Shown in pieces: positions 1 to 7,861 of a DNA stretch of 33,997 bases. How positions within the stretch are numbered: the first letter of the stretch is position 1; each line of letters starts with the position of its first letter. The stretch covers positions 1-33,997 of the forward strand of contig CANGNA010000050.1 of assembly GCA_947455215.1 (NCBI GenBank), written 5' to 3'. A model generated the notes under the pieces. That model was given only the letters and a program-made list of their open reading frames with translations, had not been told where the DNA came from and did no database searches. The stretch is from Chitinophagaceae bacterium. Its GTDB lineage: Bacteria > Bacteroidota > Bacteroidia > Chitinophagales > Chitinophagaceae. The position numbers and the translations under genes are program-made.

Positions 1-12
1 GACCGATCATCT

Positions 13-123
<111 letters not shown>

Positions 124-131
124 TTTATTTG

Positions 132-157
132 AAAGCCTCAGCTAACGCTGGGGCTTT
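132..157 (+). terminator. rRNA operon terminator, copy 1
   Basis: An 11-bp stem (AAAGCCTCAGC at 132-142, GCTGGGGCTTT at 147-157, with one T-G pair) and a TAAC loop is followed by CTTCGTTTT. It sits nine bases after the 5S RNA, so it is the natural end of the rRNA transcript. Confidence 0.85.
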
Positions 158-201
158 CTTCGTTTTGGGCGGCAACTGTAGTTGTGCCACATATTTATTT
201 G

Positions 202-227
202 AAAGCCTCAGCTAATGCTGGGGCTTT
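202..227 (+). terminator. rRNA-type terminator, copy 2
   Basis: Second copy of the 5S terminator, 70 bp downstream, with the loop changed to TAAT and the same ATATTTATTTG lead-in. It is preceded by GTAGTTGTGCCA, which resembles the last bases of the 5S gene (GTAGTTGCCA), so it looks like a duplicated 5S 3' end plus terminator. Confidence 0.75.
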
Positions 228-307
228 CTTCGTTTATGTCTGAATCAGTATGGTCAGTATTGAAGTATTGACAGTATTTTGCTACCCATATACCGCATAT
301 TTATTTG

Positions 308-333
308 AAAGCCTCAGCTAACGCCGGGGCTTT
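308..333 (+). terminator. rRNA-type terminator, copy 3
   Basis: Third copy with the same ATATTTATTTG lead-in and CTTCGTTTT tail. The distal arm reads GCCGGGGCTTT, which introduces an A-C mismatch, so this copy is decaying or weaker. No gene lies between the copies. Confidence 0.7.
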
Positions 334-382
334 CTTCGTTTTGGCTAGTCTCAGAATGGCTCTACGTGCTGTGGCGGGGTTT

Positions 383-595
383 GTTACGCCGGATGGAATC
401 CGGCTACCGGGTTTTCTGCCGTAGCTATAAGCTACGGCAAACGGCTTGTGGGAGCGCAGTTATGGAAAATGCATATCAGGTGTACAAAGCGAGTACGTCC
501 GGTTAAGCCCCGGGGTTGAAACCCCGGCTATGATACCCCGCCCTTACCTGCCAGAGGCAGACGGGCAGGGCGACACAAAGGAGTTATACAGTGTC
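383..595 (+). repeat. Left direct repeat of the defence block (hairpin modules A-B-C-D)
   Basis: Four hairpin modules in a row: an imperfect GCCGGATGGAATCCGGC palindrome (388-404); a 9-bp stem GCCGTAGCT/AGCTACGGC with an ATA loop (418-438); CCGGGGTT-GA-AACCCCGG (510-527); and CTGCC-AGA-GGCAG nested inside CGCCC/GGGCG (539-572), ending ACAGTG. The same modules recur in the same order and orientation at 9055-9245. The stretch 439-497 between modules B and C is not conserved. Module A is present once more near 650-666. An open frame over 446-739 is judged non-coding because it consists of these palindromes. Nothing else is seen between the last terminator and the small ORF ending at 729. Confidence 0.8.
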
Positions 596-728
596 GATAT
601 GGTAATTGCCGACCGTATTATTGAAATTATAAAATGTTTGCGGTACGACGCCGGACGGAATCCGGCCAGCTGGTGCTACAGTGCCAGATGCAACCGCAAA
701 GGGGGGCATTGCGCTGATCAAGCAGTAG

Positions 729-860
729 TTATTGCCTGAAGCCAGGTGGATCGCCTCTTCTATTATTTTTTGTATTTGTTTTCTTTGATAATTTCCTGAC
801 AACCTGTTTGGCAGCAGATTTTTTTGCGGGGGCTGATTTTTTAGGCAGCTTTTTGGCCAT
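729..860 (-). CDS. Small Lys/Ala-rich protein, 43 aa, last gene of the type III RM operon
   Basis: A 43-residue ORF on the strand of the restriction operon, starting 47 bp after the 225-aa gene. The N-terminal half is a very basic Lys/Ala/Pro/Ser tract (MAKKLPKKSAPAKKSAAKQ), like histone-H1-type or nucleic-acid-binding tails. The end is RRGDPPGFRQ. This DPPGF resembles the DPPDF that closes the two larger proteins upstream (Res and the 219-aa protein), which is the main reason to think the ORF is real. No family is recognised. An overlapping frame over 584-802 on the same strand is less convincing because it starts inside this ORF and runs into the repeat. Whether it is translated is an inference from context, composition and the shared tail. 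Confidence 0.5.
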   Translation of the reverse strand: MAKKLPKKSAPAKKSAAKQVVRKLSKKTNTKNNRRGDPPGFRQ

Positions 861-907
861 ATTCGTAGTTCATTAAATCAATTCAATCAAATAAAACCAG
901 GTTGTCG

Positions 908-1585
908 CTATGAAGCTGGCATTTTGGGTGGATGGGGAAGGGTGTCGTTGCAATTGCAAGTGTCGTTTGTGTCTACATCATAAATGTAGTAGTTCAGGCT
1001 AACATTAGTATCGTTTTTATGATTTTCGCATTTTGTCGGTTTACAACACTCAACAACCTTGCAACAGTGACATTCCTGTTTAGCCTTCGATTTTGTTTTA
1101 GCTTCCTTTTCCTGTACAAGATTATACCCTACGTAAAAGGAAAATGATACGACACCCATTATAAACGTTCGTACGGCCCAAAAACGCATAGACTTCAATC
1201 TATTCTTAGCTGCATGAAAAATAACAGAAGAGCTAAGTTTGTAATCCTTCATATCATTTGCATCTAATCCTTCATCTGGTGAAAATTTGTTCTTGTTTGC
1301 AAGAAAGTCATCTACGTGTTTAGAGAGTTCTGAACTAGCATTAGCAGAGTCTAAAAAGGCCCACATCATTAAGGCTATAGCTATTATGATGAGTGCCCAG
1401 CCGGTAAATAAGAAAAAGATGAGGGTTGATTCCTCGACTTTTACGATGTCCTTGATGAAGGTGACAGAAAATGCCAGCAAGCCGGAAGCTATCAGAATGA
1501 AATTCTTTTCAAATGCTTCCAGCTCTCTTGTCTGAGAGGAATACAATTCCTTTTTATAGTCTTTAAGGTCTTTGACTGTTGCCAT
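908..1585 (-). CDS. Three-TM membrane protein with Cys-rich tail, RM-operon accessory
   Basis: A 225-aa protein of unknown function, 14 bp downstream of the 219-aa gene and on the same strand, so probably co-transcribed with mod and res. Visible parts: a charged N-terminus (1-26), two closely spaced membrane helices (about 28-46 and 53-78), a polar segment of about 55 residues, a third helix (about 135-157), a Lys-rich stretch, then a cysteine cluster (C172, C174, C175, C180, C181, C186, later C210 and C212) that could bind metal or be oxidised. The paired N-terminal helices loosely recall SLATT-type membrane proteins of defence islands, but that is an impression of architecture only. It ends PHPPKMPAS, a weak echo of the DPPDF tails of its neighbours. 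The gene is relatively AT-rich. A membrane effector or sensor role next to a restriction system is speculation. Confidence 0.75.
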   Translation of the reverse strand: MATVKDLKDYKKELYSSQTRELEAFEKNFILIASGLLAFSVTFIKDIVKVEESTLIFFLFTGWALIIIAIALMMWAFLDSANASSELSKHVDDFLANKNKFSPDEGLDANDMKDYKLSSSVIFHAAKNRLKSMRFWAVRTFIMGVVSFSFYVGYNLVQEKEAKTKSKAKQECHCCKVVECCKPTKCENHKNDTNVSLNYYIYDVDTNDTCNCNDTLPHPPKMPAS

Positions 1586-1599
1586 GGGTACTAAAATTA

Positions 1600-2259
1600 T
1601 TAAAAATCAGGGGGATCGGCACTTTCAAATTTCAGAAACGAATTTCCGTTTTCCCCAATTATGCTTAAAGCCTGATTTATTTTGTCAGTGAGCAGTTTAA
1701 CAAGTGAACCGTCTTTATGAAGCAACTCATAGGGCGCTATATTATAGTGAACACCTAATGAAGCACAAATATGTAAACGTGTATAGTCTCTGTACAATAC
1801 TTGTTCCTGGAATCGTTCTCTTGTTTTCGAATCAAAACTGATAATCCGATTTTCAGACAAAAAAACCAATAGTTTTTCAATATTTTCCGGAGAATGCCTG
1901 TACAATAAACCTGCATGCTCTCGCCAAAAATTTACATATTTTCCTACAGATGTAACATTCGGAGTTTGAAAATAGAATAGATTTTCATAACTGCCGGCTA
2001 TATGAAAGTTAGGGGTGATTTCCCATTTACTGTCTAATCTGTCTAGTTTTAATGCGTGTGTGTAGAAAGCACGCGATTGACTCTGGCTCTCACCGAAATA
2101 TAGACTTATGGCAAGTGTTCCGTCAATTTGCGGAATTAGCCCAATCATCTTTACCGCTTCGAAGTCAACATTAATGTAAAATCCCCATTTCCTGTTGAAT
2201 TTGACAGAGTCGGGATTTTTTACAATTGACTTGAGTATTTTTTCAGCATCTATTGCCAT
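1600..2259 (-). CDS. Unknown 219-aa protein, RM-operon accessory, ends in ADPPDF
   Basis: A 219-aa soluble protein starting 12 bp after res on the same strand, so part of the same transcript. No family is recognised. It is mixed alpha/beta in character, with aromatic-rich stretches in the first half (WGFYINVDFEAVKMIG near 25-40; ENLFYFQTP near 92-100) and a helical second half (about 120-205). There is no signal peptide, membrane helix or obvious catalytic motif. The last residues, SADPPDF, match the end of Res (RADPPDF), although the rest of the two proteins is unrelated. Local base composition is AT-rich (about 37% GC near 1861-1920) compared with much of res and the ends of mod. It could be a regulator, an immunity protein or an additional effector; the sequence does not decide. 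Confidence 0.8.
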   Translation of the reverse strand: MAIDAEKILKSIVKNPDSVKFNRKWGFYINVDFEAVKMIGLIPQIDGTLAISLYFGESQSQSRAFYTHALKLDRLDSKWEITPNFHIAGSYENLFYFQTPNVTSVGKYVNFWREHAGLLYRHSPENIEKLLVFLSENRIISFDSKTRERFQEQVLYRDYTRLHICASLGVHYNIAPYELLHKDGSLVKLLTDKINQALSIIGENGNSFLKFESADPPDF

Positions 2260-2271
2260 AGCTAATTTCTT

Positions 2272-5157
2272 TTAAAAGTCAGGAGGATCTGCTCTGTAAT
2301 AAACAGCATCGTTTTTTCGCGGCGGGGACCCACCTTTAGGACCTGAAATATTATTACCTATGATCTGTCCGATATCATTAGGATCAAATGATACAGCCCA
2401 CGTCCAATGGCCAAAGCCTCCATGTTGGTTTACCGCTTTACACCATTCATCCAGAAAGCTCCGCTTCGTTTTGTCCTGGTCGGTGTCTCTTCCCTTGGTC
2501 TCGAGTATAAGGTGGTCTCCGTTAGAGAGTTTTACAATGAAATCAGGAAAATATCGCCTGATCACGCCCTGATGATTATACGTTATTGCAAATCCCAGAT
2601 GATCATTCTTTACAAATGATAAAACGTGTTCGCTGTCGTTAAGCGCCCTTGCTTCCTGGTACTCCCATTTACTGTCTACCACAGTGAACGAAACATGCGA
2701 CTTTTCAAAGTTCTCACAAGGCTTGCTTGTCCACCATGTTCTTATATCGGATGTAGATCGTATAGGATGTTCGTTATCGAATACGGGGGCTAATTCTGTG
2801 GCATTTTCACTACGTAACTCATTCCATATATGCTGGACGACCTTGTTCATGTTGAGCATGATCAAGATCCGTTTTTTCGCGTCGTCCTGGTTAAATAAAG
2901 GGTCTTTGATGACTATTTTGCCAGATGCAATGAAGCGTTCTATTATATTGATCAGCTGGATAAGAAATACTTCTTTGCTTCCTTTCCAGTCTGGCTTTTT
3001 TTCAGCATTGTATATTGAAGATGCTATCTTAAATATTATCGTCTGTAGCCTGGTTTTTTCGCCTATCTCCTTAAGGTCTATTTCTGAAAGCGCAGCCGGA
3101 TTTGGCTTGCCTGCTATCATAGCGGCCAGTTCGGCTTCCGTTATTGCCTGATAAGGATCAAGCACTAGTGGCGCTACGGCATTGATGTCAAGCGTAAGTT
3201 GTGGTTTGTATACATGATCGATGCGTACCACAACCGGGAAACTGATCTCATGCTGCTGTTTTTCGCGAGATGGTTCAATTTTGGTTTTAGGTGCAGGTGG
3301 TGGCGGTGGTGGGCCGTCTTTGCCGCCTTCGTGCGGCAGGAAGGTAAATGGTACACCAAAAATGTTTACATACTCAGCCTCGAATAATCCATCTTCGCCA
3401 ACATCATAGCTTGTTCTCCTTAATCCGCGCCCTACAACTTGCTCACATAATAACTGCGAGCTGAATGCACGGAGGCCCATAATGTGTGTGACCGTTTTAG
3501 CATCCCAGCCTTCGCTGAGCATACCCACCGATATGACGTTCTGTATCTGCTCTCCGGGTTCGCCCACCTTACCAACTGAATCGACTGTTTTTCTCAGCAG
3601 TTCGGCCTGTTGCTTTTTTGTAAGCTTGCGTTCTTTGGGTTGTTCGCTATCTTCCTCAGTCGTTTCATCAGCGGTGGTTTCGGTTACGTCTACCTGTTCG
3701 GTTTCAGCTTCCGCCTTTTCCAGCACGCTGCTGTCTATTTGCAGGGTTTTGTCGGGGTCGCATAATTCCGGTAGCCCGGCGATCGCCAGGTTAAATGCGT
3801 CGTGATCGAAAGAGTATTTTATGCGTGCAGAAGTGAAGGTAGTATTGGCAACCGTTATCATTACCGGCGGAATGGTGTATCCGGCATTTCGCCAGGCATC
3901 GTAGGTGGCTTTCCAGTCTTTACCCAACAGCATGTATGCGTTGCGTATCAGGTCGGGCAGTGGTTCGCTGGCATCTGCTTTCCTGTTTATATCATCCTTT
4001 ACAGTTTCATCGTTGTAAATGTGGTATAACCTTGACCGCAGATCATTGTCTACATTACCATCATCGCGAACGACAACGCGGGGTGTTTTTACGAGGCCGG
4101 ACTCAATGGCATCGTTTAACCCAAAGTCGCTAACTATCCAAGGGAAGAGTGCTTCTTCCGACGCCTTTTTGCCAGAGGGTGCGAATGGAGTAGCGGAGAG
4201 GTCGAAGCACTGGAGTATGCCGCGCGCGCGATGGATGCGATCTAGGCCGCCAATCCAGATGGTACTTTCTTCAATGTCCTCTTTTTTGAGGCCTTTCACC
4301 TTACTCTCTGCAGGAATGCGCCACGCATGGTGCGCCTCATCGTTGATGACAATTATATTTTTGGCAAATGCCATGTCGCCCAGCACTTCCCTTACGTAAG
4401 CCTCATCGCTTTTGGCCCCACGCTTATCTACTGTTTTTCGCTTAGCGATCTTTTCTTCGCTATCCCACGCAAGGGCATGCCAGTTAATTATCTTAACCTT
4501 ACCCTGCCGCAGGGACTCCATAAGGGCGGGCGGTACTATATTGAACTCCTCGTAGTAATTATCTGCAGCTGAAGGGTCTAATACGGCCAGCCTGCTACGC
4601 ACCGTGAGGCCGGGAGCTACAGCCAGTACATTTTTTGAAAAGCGACCGTCTTTATTATTGGCCACCTTGTTGAGCACCTGCCATGCTATAAGCATGCTCA
4701 TAACAATGGTTTTGCCGGAGCCTGTAGCCATTTTATTACACCAGCGGGCAAAGCTGCCCCCATCGCCCGGTACGATAATACCAGTGCGTTCGGAGGGGTG
4801 TGCCTCTGTAAGCCAGATAAGTGTTTCTATAGCTTCGAGCTGGCAAAAGAAGAACCGGCGGTCTTTTCTTTCTTCGGGATCCTGCCAGTGGGTAAGCAAG
4901 CGTTTGGTAATACCGGTAACGCCAGGATAGCCGGCATCGCGCCATTTCCTGATGCGAGGACGAATAGCATTGACGAGGTCTATCTCTATAAAATTGCCGG
5001 GATCATCGAACGACTTAGAGCTTTCTGAGGCTACAACATAGCCTGCAGGCCGCCTGCCATTTTGCAACACAAACTCGCGCGTGTCGCGGAGATACTCCCA
5101 GTATTGCTGAGGTTCCACGTATGGCGAGTTGATAATGAGCTTATCTATCTTATTCAT
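2272..5157 (-). CDS. res: Type III restriction enzyme Res subunit (helicase-nuclease)
   Basis: The 961-aa Res subunit, which together with Mod translocates on DNA using ATP and cuts unmodified DNA. Superfamily 2 helicase motifs are complete: Walker A ATGSGKT (144-150), DEAH (273-276), SAT (321-323), EGWDAKTVTH (549-558) and motif VI QVVGRGLRR (573-581). A PD-(D/E)xK nuclease follows near the C-terminus: PD at 871-872, then LETK with E886 and K888. A highly acidic insert (about 482-510) and a run of seven prolines (616-621 region) are probably linkers. The protein extends about 30 residues beyond the nuclease fold and ends RADPPDF, a tail shared with the next gene. Its start is 3 bp after the mod stop codon, so the pair is translationally tight. 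The enzyme appears intact. Family assignment is secure; DNA specificity lies in Mod. Confidence 0.95.
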   Translation of the reverse strand: MNKIDKLIINSPYVEPQQYWEYLRDTREFVLQNGRRPAGYVVASESSKSFDDPGNFIEIDLVNAIRPRIRKWRDAGYPGVTGITKRLLTHWQDPEERKDRRFFFCQLEAIETLIWLTEAHPSERTGIIVPGDGGSFARWCNKMATGSGKTIVMSMLIAWQVLNKVANNKDGRFSKNVLAVAPGLTVRSRLAVLDPSAADNYYEEFNIVPPALMESLRQGKVKIINWHALAWDSEEKIAKRKTVDKRGAKSDEAYVREVLGDMAFAKNIIVINDEAHHAWRIPAESKVKGLKKEDIEESTIWIGGLDRIHRARGILQCFDLSATPFAPSGKKASEEALFPWIVSDFGLNDAIESGLVKTPRVVVRDDGNVDNDLRSRLYHIYNDETVKDDINRKADASEPLPDLIRNAYMLLGKDWKATYDAWRNAGYTIPPVMITVANTTFTSARIKYSFDHDAFNLAIAGLPELCDPDKTLQIDSSVLEKAEAETEQVDVTETTADETTEEDSEQPKERKLTKKQQAELLRKTVDSVGKVGEPGEQIQNVISVGMLSEGWDAKTVTHIMGLRAFSSQLLCEQVVGRGLRRTSYDVGEDGLFEAEYVNIFGVPFTFLPHEGGKDGPPPPPPAPKTKIEPSREKQQHEISFPVVVRIDHVYKPQLTLDINAVAPLVLDPYQAITEAELAAMIAGKPNPAALSEIDLKEIGEKTRLQTIIFKIASSIYNAEKKPDWKGSKEVFLIQLINIIERFIASGKIVIKDPLFNQDDAKKRILIMLNMNKVVQHIWNELRSENATELAPVFDNEHPIRSTSDIRTWWTSKPCENFEKSHVSFTVVDSKWEYQEARALNDSEHVLSFVKNDHLGFAITYNHQGVIRRYFPDFIVKLSNGDHLILETKGRDTDQDKTKRSFLDEWCKAVNQHGGFGHWTWAVSFDPNDIGQIIGNNISGPKGGSPPRKNDAVYYRADPPDF

Positions 5158-5160
5158 AGG

Positions 5161-7656
5161 TTAGGGCCGGATTATTTTTAAGCTTTCGATACCACGGGCA
5201 TCAATTATTTTTACGGCAATGGCTTTACCAGGCACGAAAGGCAGCGATACGGTGCCGCCAAATGATTCTATTTTTTCCTCATCAATCTCAGCTTTCAGGT
5301 TTTTAGCCAATGTGGCCCAGCCTTCTTTGGCACCCGCCATAGGGAAGAATACCTGCGATGGAAATATGCTGCGGCTATCGTAATCGGTATCCAGCATCCA
5401 CATGGCAATATCGCCCTTGCCACCACCATCTACCGTGCCGGTTTTGGGGTTATAATAGTCGAAGCCAAGTACCTCGACAATGAACTTACCTTTCTCATCG
5501 GCTGGACGGTAGGCCACATCGGGCTGGCCAATGAGCCAGAAGCTCTCGTTGCTGCTGCGTTTTTTCTTCAGGTCGTCGGTAAGCATATCGGCGTTCATCT
5601 GCGCTTTGAGCAGGGTAACACCGGGCCAATTGGTCTCGTCGATATCTTTAGCGGCTTCCTCATCGAACTGGAAGGCACAGAAAAGCACCATTACCGGCTT
5701 TGGCCGCAGGTGGCCTGCTTCTTCCAGCGCCAGCTCTACGGTACGCTGCTCTAACGGTGCGTACTCCGGCCCAAAGCACACTACTACCCGCTTGCCGTCC
5801 CTAGTTTCGGCATCGCACTGCAGGAACCGTGTGCCTGCCAATGGCTCTACGCGTACGAATTCTATCTTTTGGCCACCCTTAGCGCGCACGCCAGCCCTCA
5901 GCAACTCGTCGCGCCATTCGCTTTGGCGCAGTGTTTCGCCTGTGCGGGCAACGGATACATCGGCCTCGAGTGCATATTCGCTTTGTATTTCATCGAATGA
6001 TTTAGCAACAGGAGCCGGAACCGCCTCTACGGTAAATGGACCCGTGACTCGGCTACGCTTGTTGTCAATTAAAGGTTGATCATTCAACGTCTCTACCGGG
6101 GTAGGTTCATTGTTTGCGATACTCTTAAGTGTAATATGGGGGACAGTTTTGTATTTAAATCCACTTCCAACACCCTCTTGTGGATGCGCCAATTCAAAGA
6201 AGTCAAAACACGAGCTCATTAGTCGCTGTTTGGTTAATGTTACTGCAACACGAGAGGTATCACAAGTAATCCATCGTCTTCCAAATTCCTCTGCAACTCG
6301 TGCTGTAGTGCCACTGCCACAAGTTATGTCTAAGACTAAATCACCTGGATCTGTGGACATTAGAATGCAACGTTGAACTGGAAGTTCCGCAGTTTGAACT
6401 ACGTATAATTTTTGCGAAAATGTACCGATTATCGTGTCGTGCCAGACGTTGTTAATAGGCGACAATATAAAGTCGGATTCATAGAGTTTATACGATAATA
6501 TACTTCCCAAAGAAATTACTCGTTTTGCTTTTGTCAATCTGTCCAATCCGTCTGGGCAACTAGCAGCCCAATGTCGTCCCGGTGATGGATTGTATAACTT
6601 GTCTTCGAATACATACGGTTGTGGGCTGCTAGGGGCACCCTGCCTACTGATATCAGCAGCTCGAAATATTCTTCCTTCAGGCAATGGTGTTTTATTAGAC
6701 AATTCGTCTTTAGATAGCCTTCGCCAAGAGCCGTCACCTAGTTCAATACAGTTGTATGTTCCACCTTCAGTTTTTTCTTTCCTTTCGACAAAAGGTTGGT
6801 GATATTTCGTTTTCTCTTTATTACTACCATACCAAATTATATAGTCATATGTTGCTGCCAAATAGCTTGATCTAATTGATGAGGTTTTGGCAAACGATAT
6901 TAAACTGATGTAGTTATGTCCACCAAAAACCTCATCCATCAATTCCCTAACATGATGTACGTTCTCATCGCTAATCTGGACGAAAATACTACCGCTCTCA
7001 TGCAATAATTCTTTAGCTAATAACAATCTATCACGGAGATAGGTAAGGTAGCTATGAATGCCCAACTCCCATGTGTCTCTAAAAGCCTTTATCATTTCGG
7101 GCTCGGTAGTCAGGTCTTCATCCTTTCCGTCCTTTACATCGCGTTTGTTAACAAAAGGCTGGAAATTGCTACCATATTTAATACCATACGGCGGATCGAA
7201 ATAGACCATCTGCACCTTGCCGGCCATAGCTTCTTTTTCCAGCAGGCTGTTCATTACCAGCAGGCTATCGCCTGCGATGAGCCTGTTGCTCCAGTTCTCT
7301 TTATGCTTATAAAATTCTATTGCTTCGCGTAAAGGCTTTTTATCCTCTTCGAACAGAGAGAGTTGAGGCTTAGGCACATCTTTTTTTACGGTGTCAATTA
7401 TTTTACGCGGGTCGATACGTTCATGCACATGCAGGCTTACCGTTGGTACCTCGAAGCTAGTATGCTCGGCCTTGCCTGCCCATTGCAATTGAGGGTCGAG
7501 ATGGGGATCGTACTCGTACTTTTTCTTTTTAAAGCCGCCATTGTCGCTATGGGCATCTACAAGACCTACGGGTGGGTTGTTCAGCCTTGTTTTATCTGTG
7601 TGTTCGTACTGCTCAATTGGTTTCGCAGTTTTTTTCGGTTTGGTAGCTTTAGCCAT
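5161..7656 (-). CDS. mod: Type III restriction system adenine methyltransferase (Mod)
   Basis: The beta-class N6-adenine DNA methyltransferase and target-recognition subunit of the system, 831 aa from the chosen start. Motif IV DPPY is at residues 154-157, and the AdoMet motif LDITCGSGTT follows at 442-451, the order expected for this class. The DNA-recognition region lies between them. The last 280 residues form an extra C-terminal part (including VEVLGFDYYNPKTG) that I associate with long Mod proteins paired with Res of about 960 aa. I chose the ATG at 7656 (MAKATKPKKTAKP) because the upstream reading to 7785 adds 43 unlike residues; 7785 remains possible. The segment 6110-7130 is strikingly AT-rich (28% GC at 6481-6540) against 60% at 5761-5820 and 52% at 7201-7260, which suggests exchange of the specificity region. 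No simple-sequence tract typical of phase-variable mod genes is visible. Confidence 0.93.
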   Translation of the reverse strand: MAKATKPKKTAKPIEQYEHTDKTRLNNPPVGLVDAHSDNGGFKKKKYEYDPHLDPQLQWAGKAEHTSFEVPTVSLHVHERIDPRKIIDTVKKDVPKPQLSLFEEDKKPLREAIEFYKHKENWSNRLIAGDSLLVMNSLLEKEAMAGKVQMVYFDPPYGIKYGSNFQPFVNKRDVKDGKDEDLTTEPEMIKAFRDTWELGIHSYLTYLRDRLLLAKELLHESGSIFVQISDENVHHVRELMDEVFGGHNYISLISFAKTSSIRSSYLAATYDYIIWYGSNKEKTKYHQPFVERKEKTEGGTYNCIELGDGSWRRLSKDELSNKTPLPEGRIFRAADISRQGAPSSPQPYVFEDKLYNPSPGRHWAASCPDGLDRLTKAKRVISLGSILSYKLYESDFILSPINNVWHDTIIGTFSQKLYVVQTAELPVQRCILMSTDPGDLVLDITCGSGTTARVAEEFGRRWITCDTSRVAVTLTKQRLMSSCFDFFELAHPQEGVGSGFKYKTVPHITLKSIANNEPTPVETLNDQPLIDNKRSRVTGPFTVEAVPAPVAKSFDEIQSEYALEADVSVARTGETLRQSEWRDELLRAGVRAKGGQKIEFVRVEPLAGTRFLQCDAETRDGKRVVVCFGPEYAPLEQRTVELALEEAGHLRPKPVMVLFCAFQFDEEAAKDIDETNWPGVTLLKAQMNADMLTDDLKKKRSSNESFWLIGQPDVAYRPADEKGKFIVEVLGFDYYNPKTGTVDGGGKGDIAMWMLDTDYDSRSIFPSQVFFPMAGAKEGWATLAKNLKAEIDEEKIESFGGTVSLPFVPGKAIAVKIIDARGIESLKIIRP

Positions 7657-7823
7657 GGGACTTATGGTATTTAAGTGCTTAAAGATATTGTTAATTGGAA
7701 GAATCTCAAACAGATAGTGATAAATGCTGCCAGGGATACACAAGGTTGTTGCCTGACAATTATGGACCAAGGTTACTTTTGCCAATGTTACGGCCTGCTT
7801 TGCCGAAGGCTACGGCGGCTGAG

Positions 7824-7860
7824 GGGGACATTGGGGACAAGTGGGACTTTTGGGACAGGG
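7824..7860 (+). repeat. GGGACA-type short degenerate tandem repeat
   Basis: Four degenerate units based on GGGGACA/TGGGAC (GGGGACATTGGGGACAAGTG and onward) lie directly after the HNH stop codon, between the HNH and mod genes. It is a simple-sequence spacer with no evident function. Confidence 0.5.
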
Positions 7861-7861
7861 T

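Noticed and set aside
446-739. 97-codon open frame after the rRNA terminators
   Set aside because: It is composed of hairpin modules of the left direct repeat and overlaps the small ORF on the other strand; no family likeness.
7657-7785. Longer N-terminus for Mod
   Set aside because: The 43 added residues are hydrophobic and unlike Mod proteins; the ATG at 7656 gives a typical basic, polar N-terminus. Not fully excluded.
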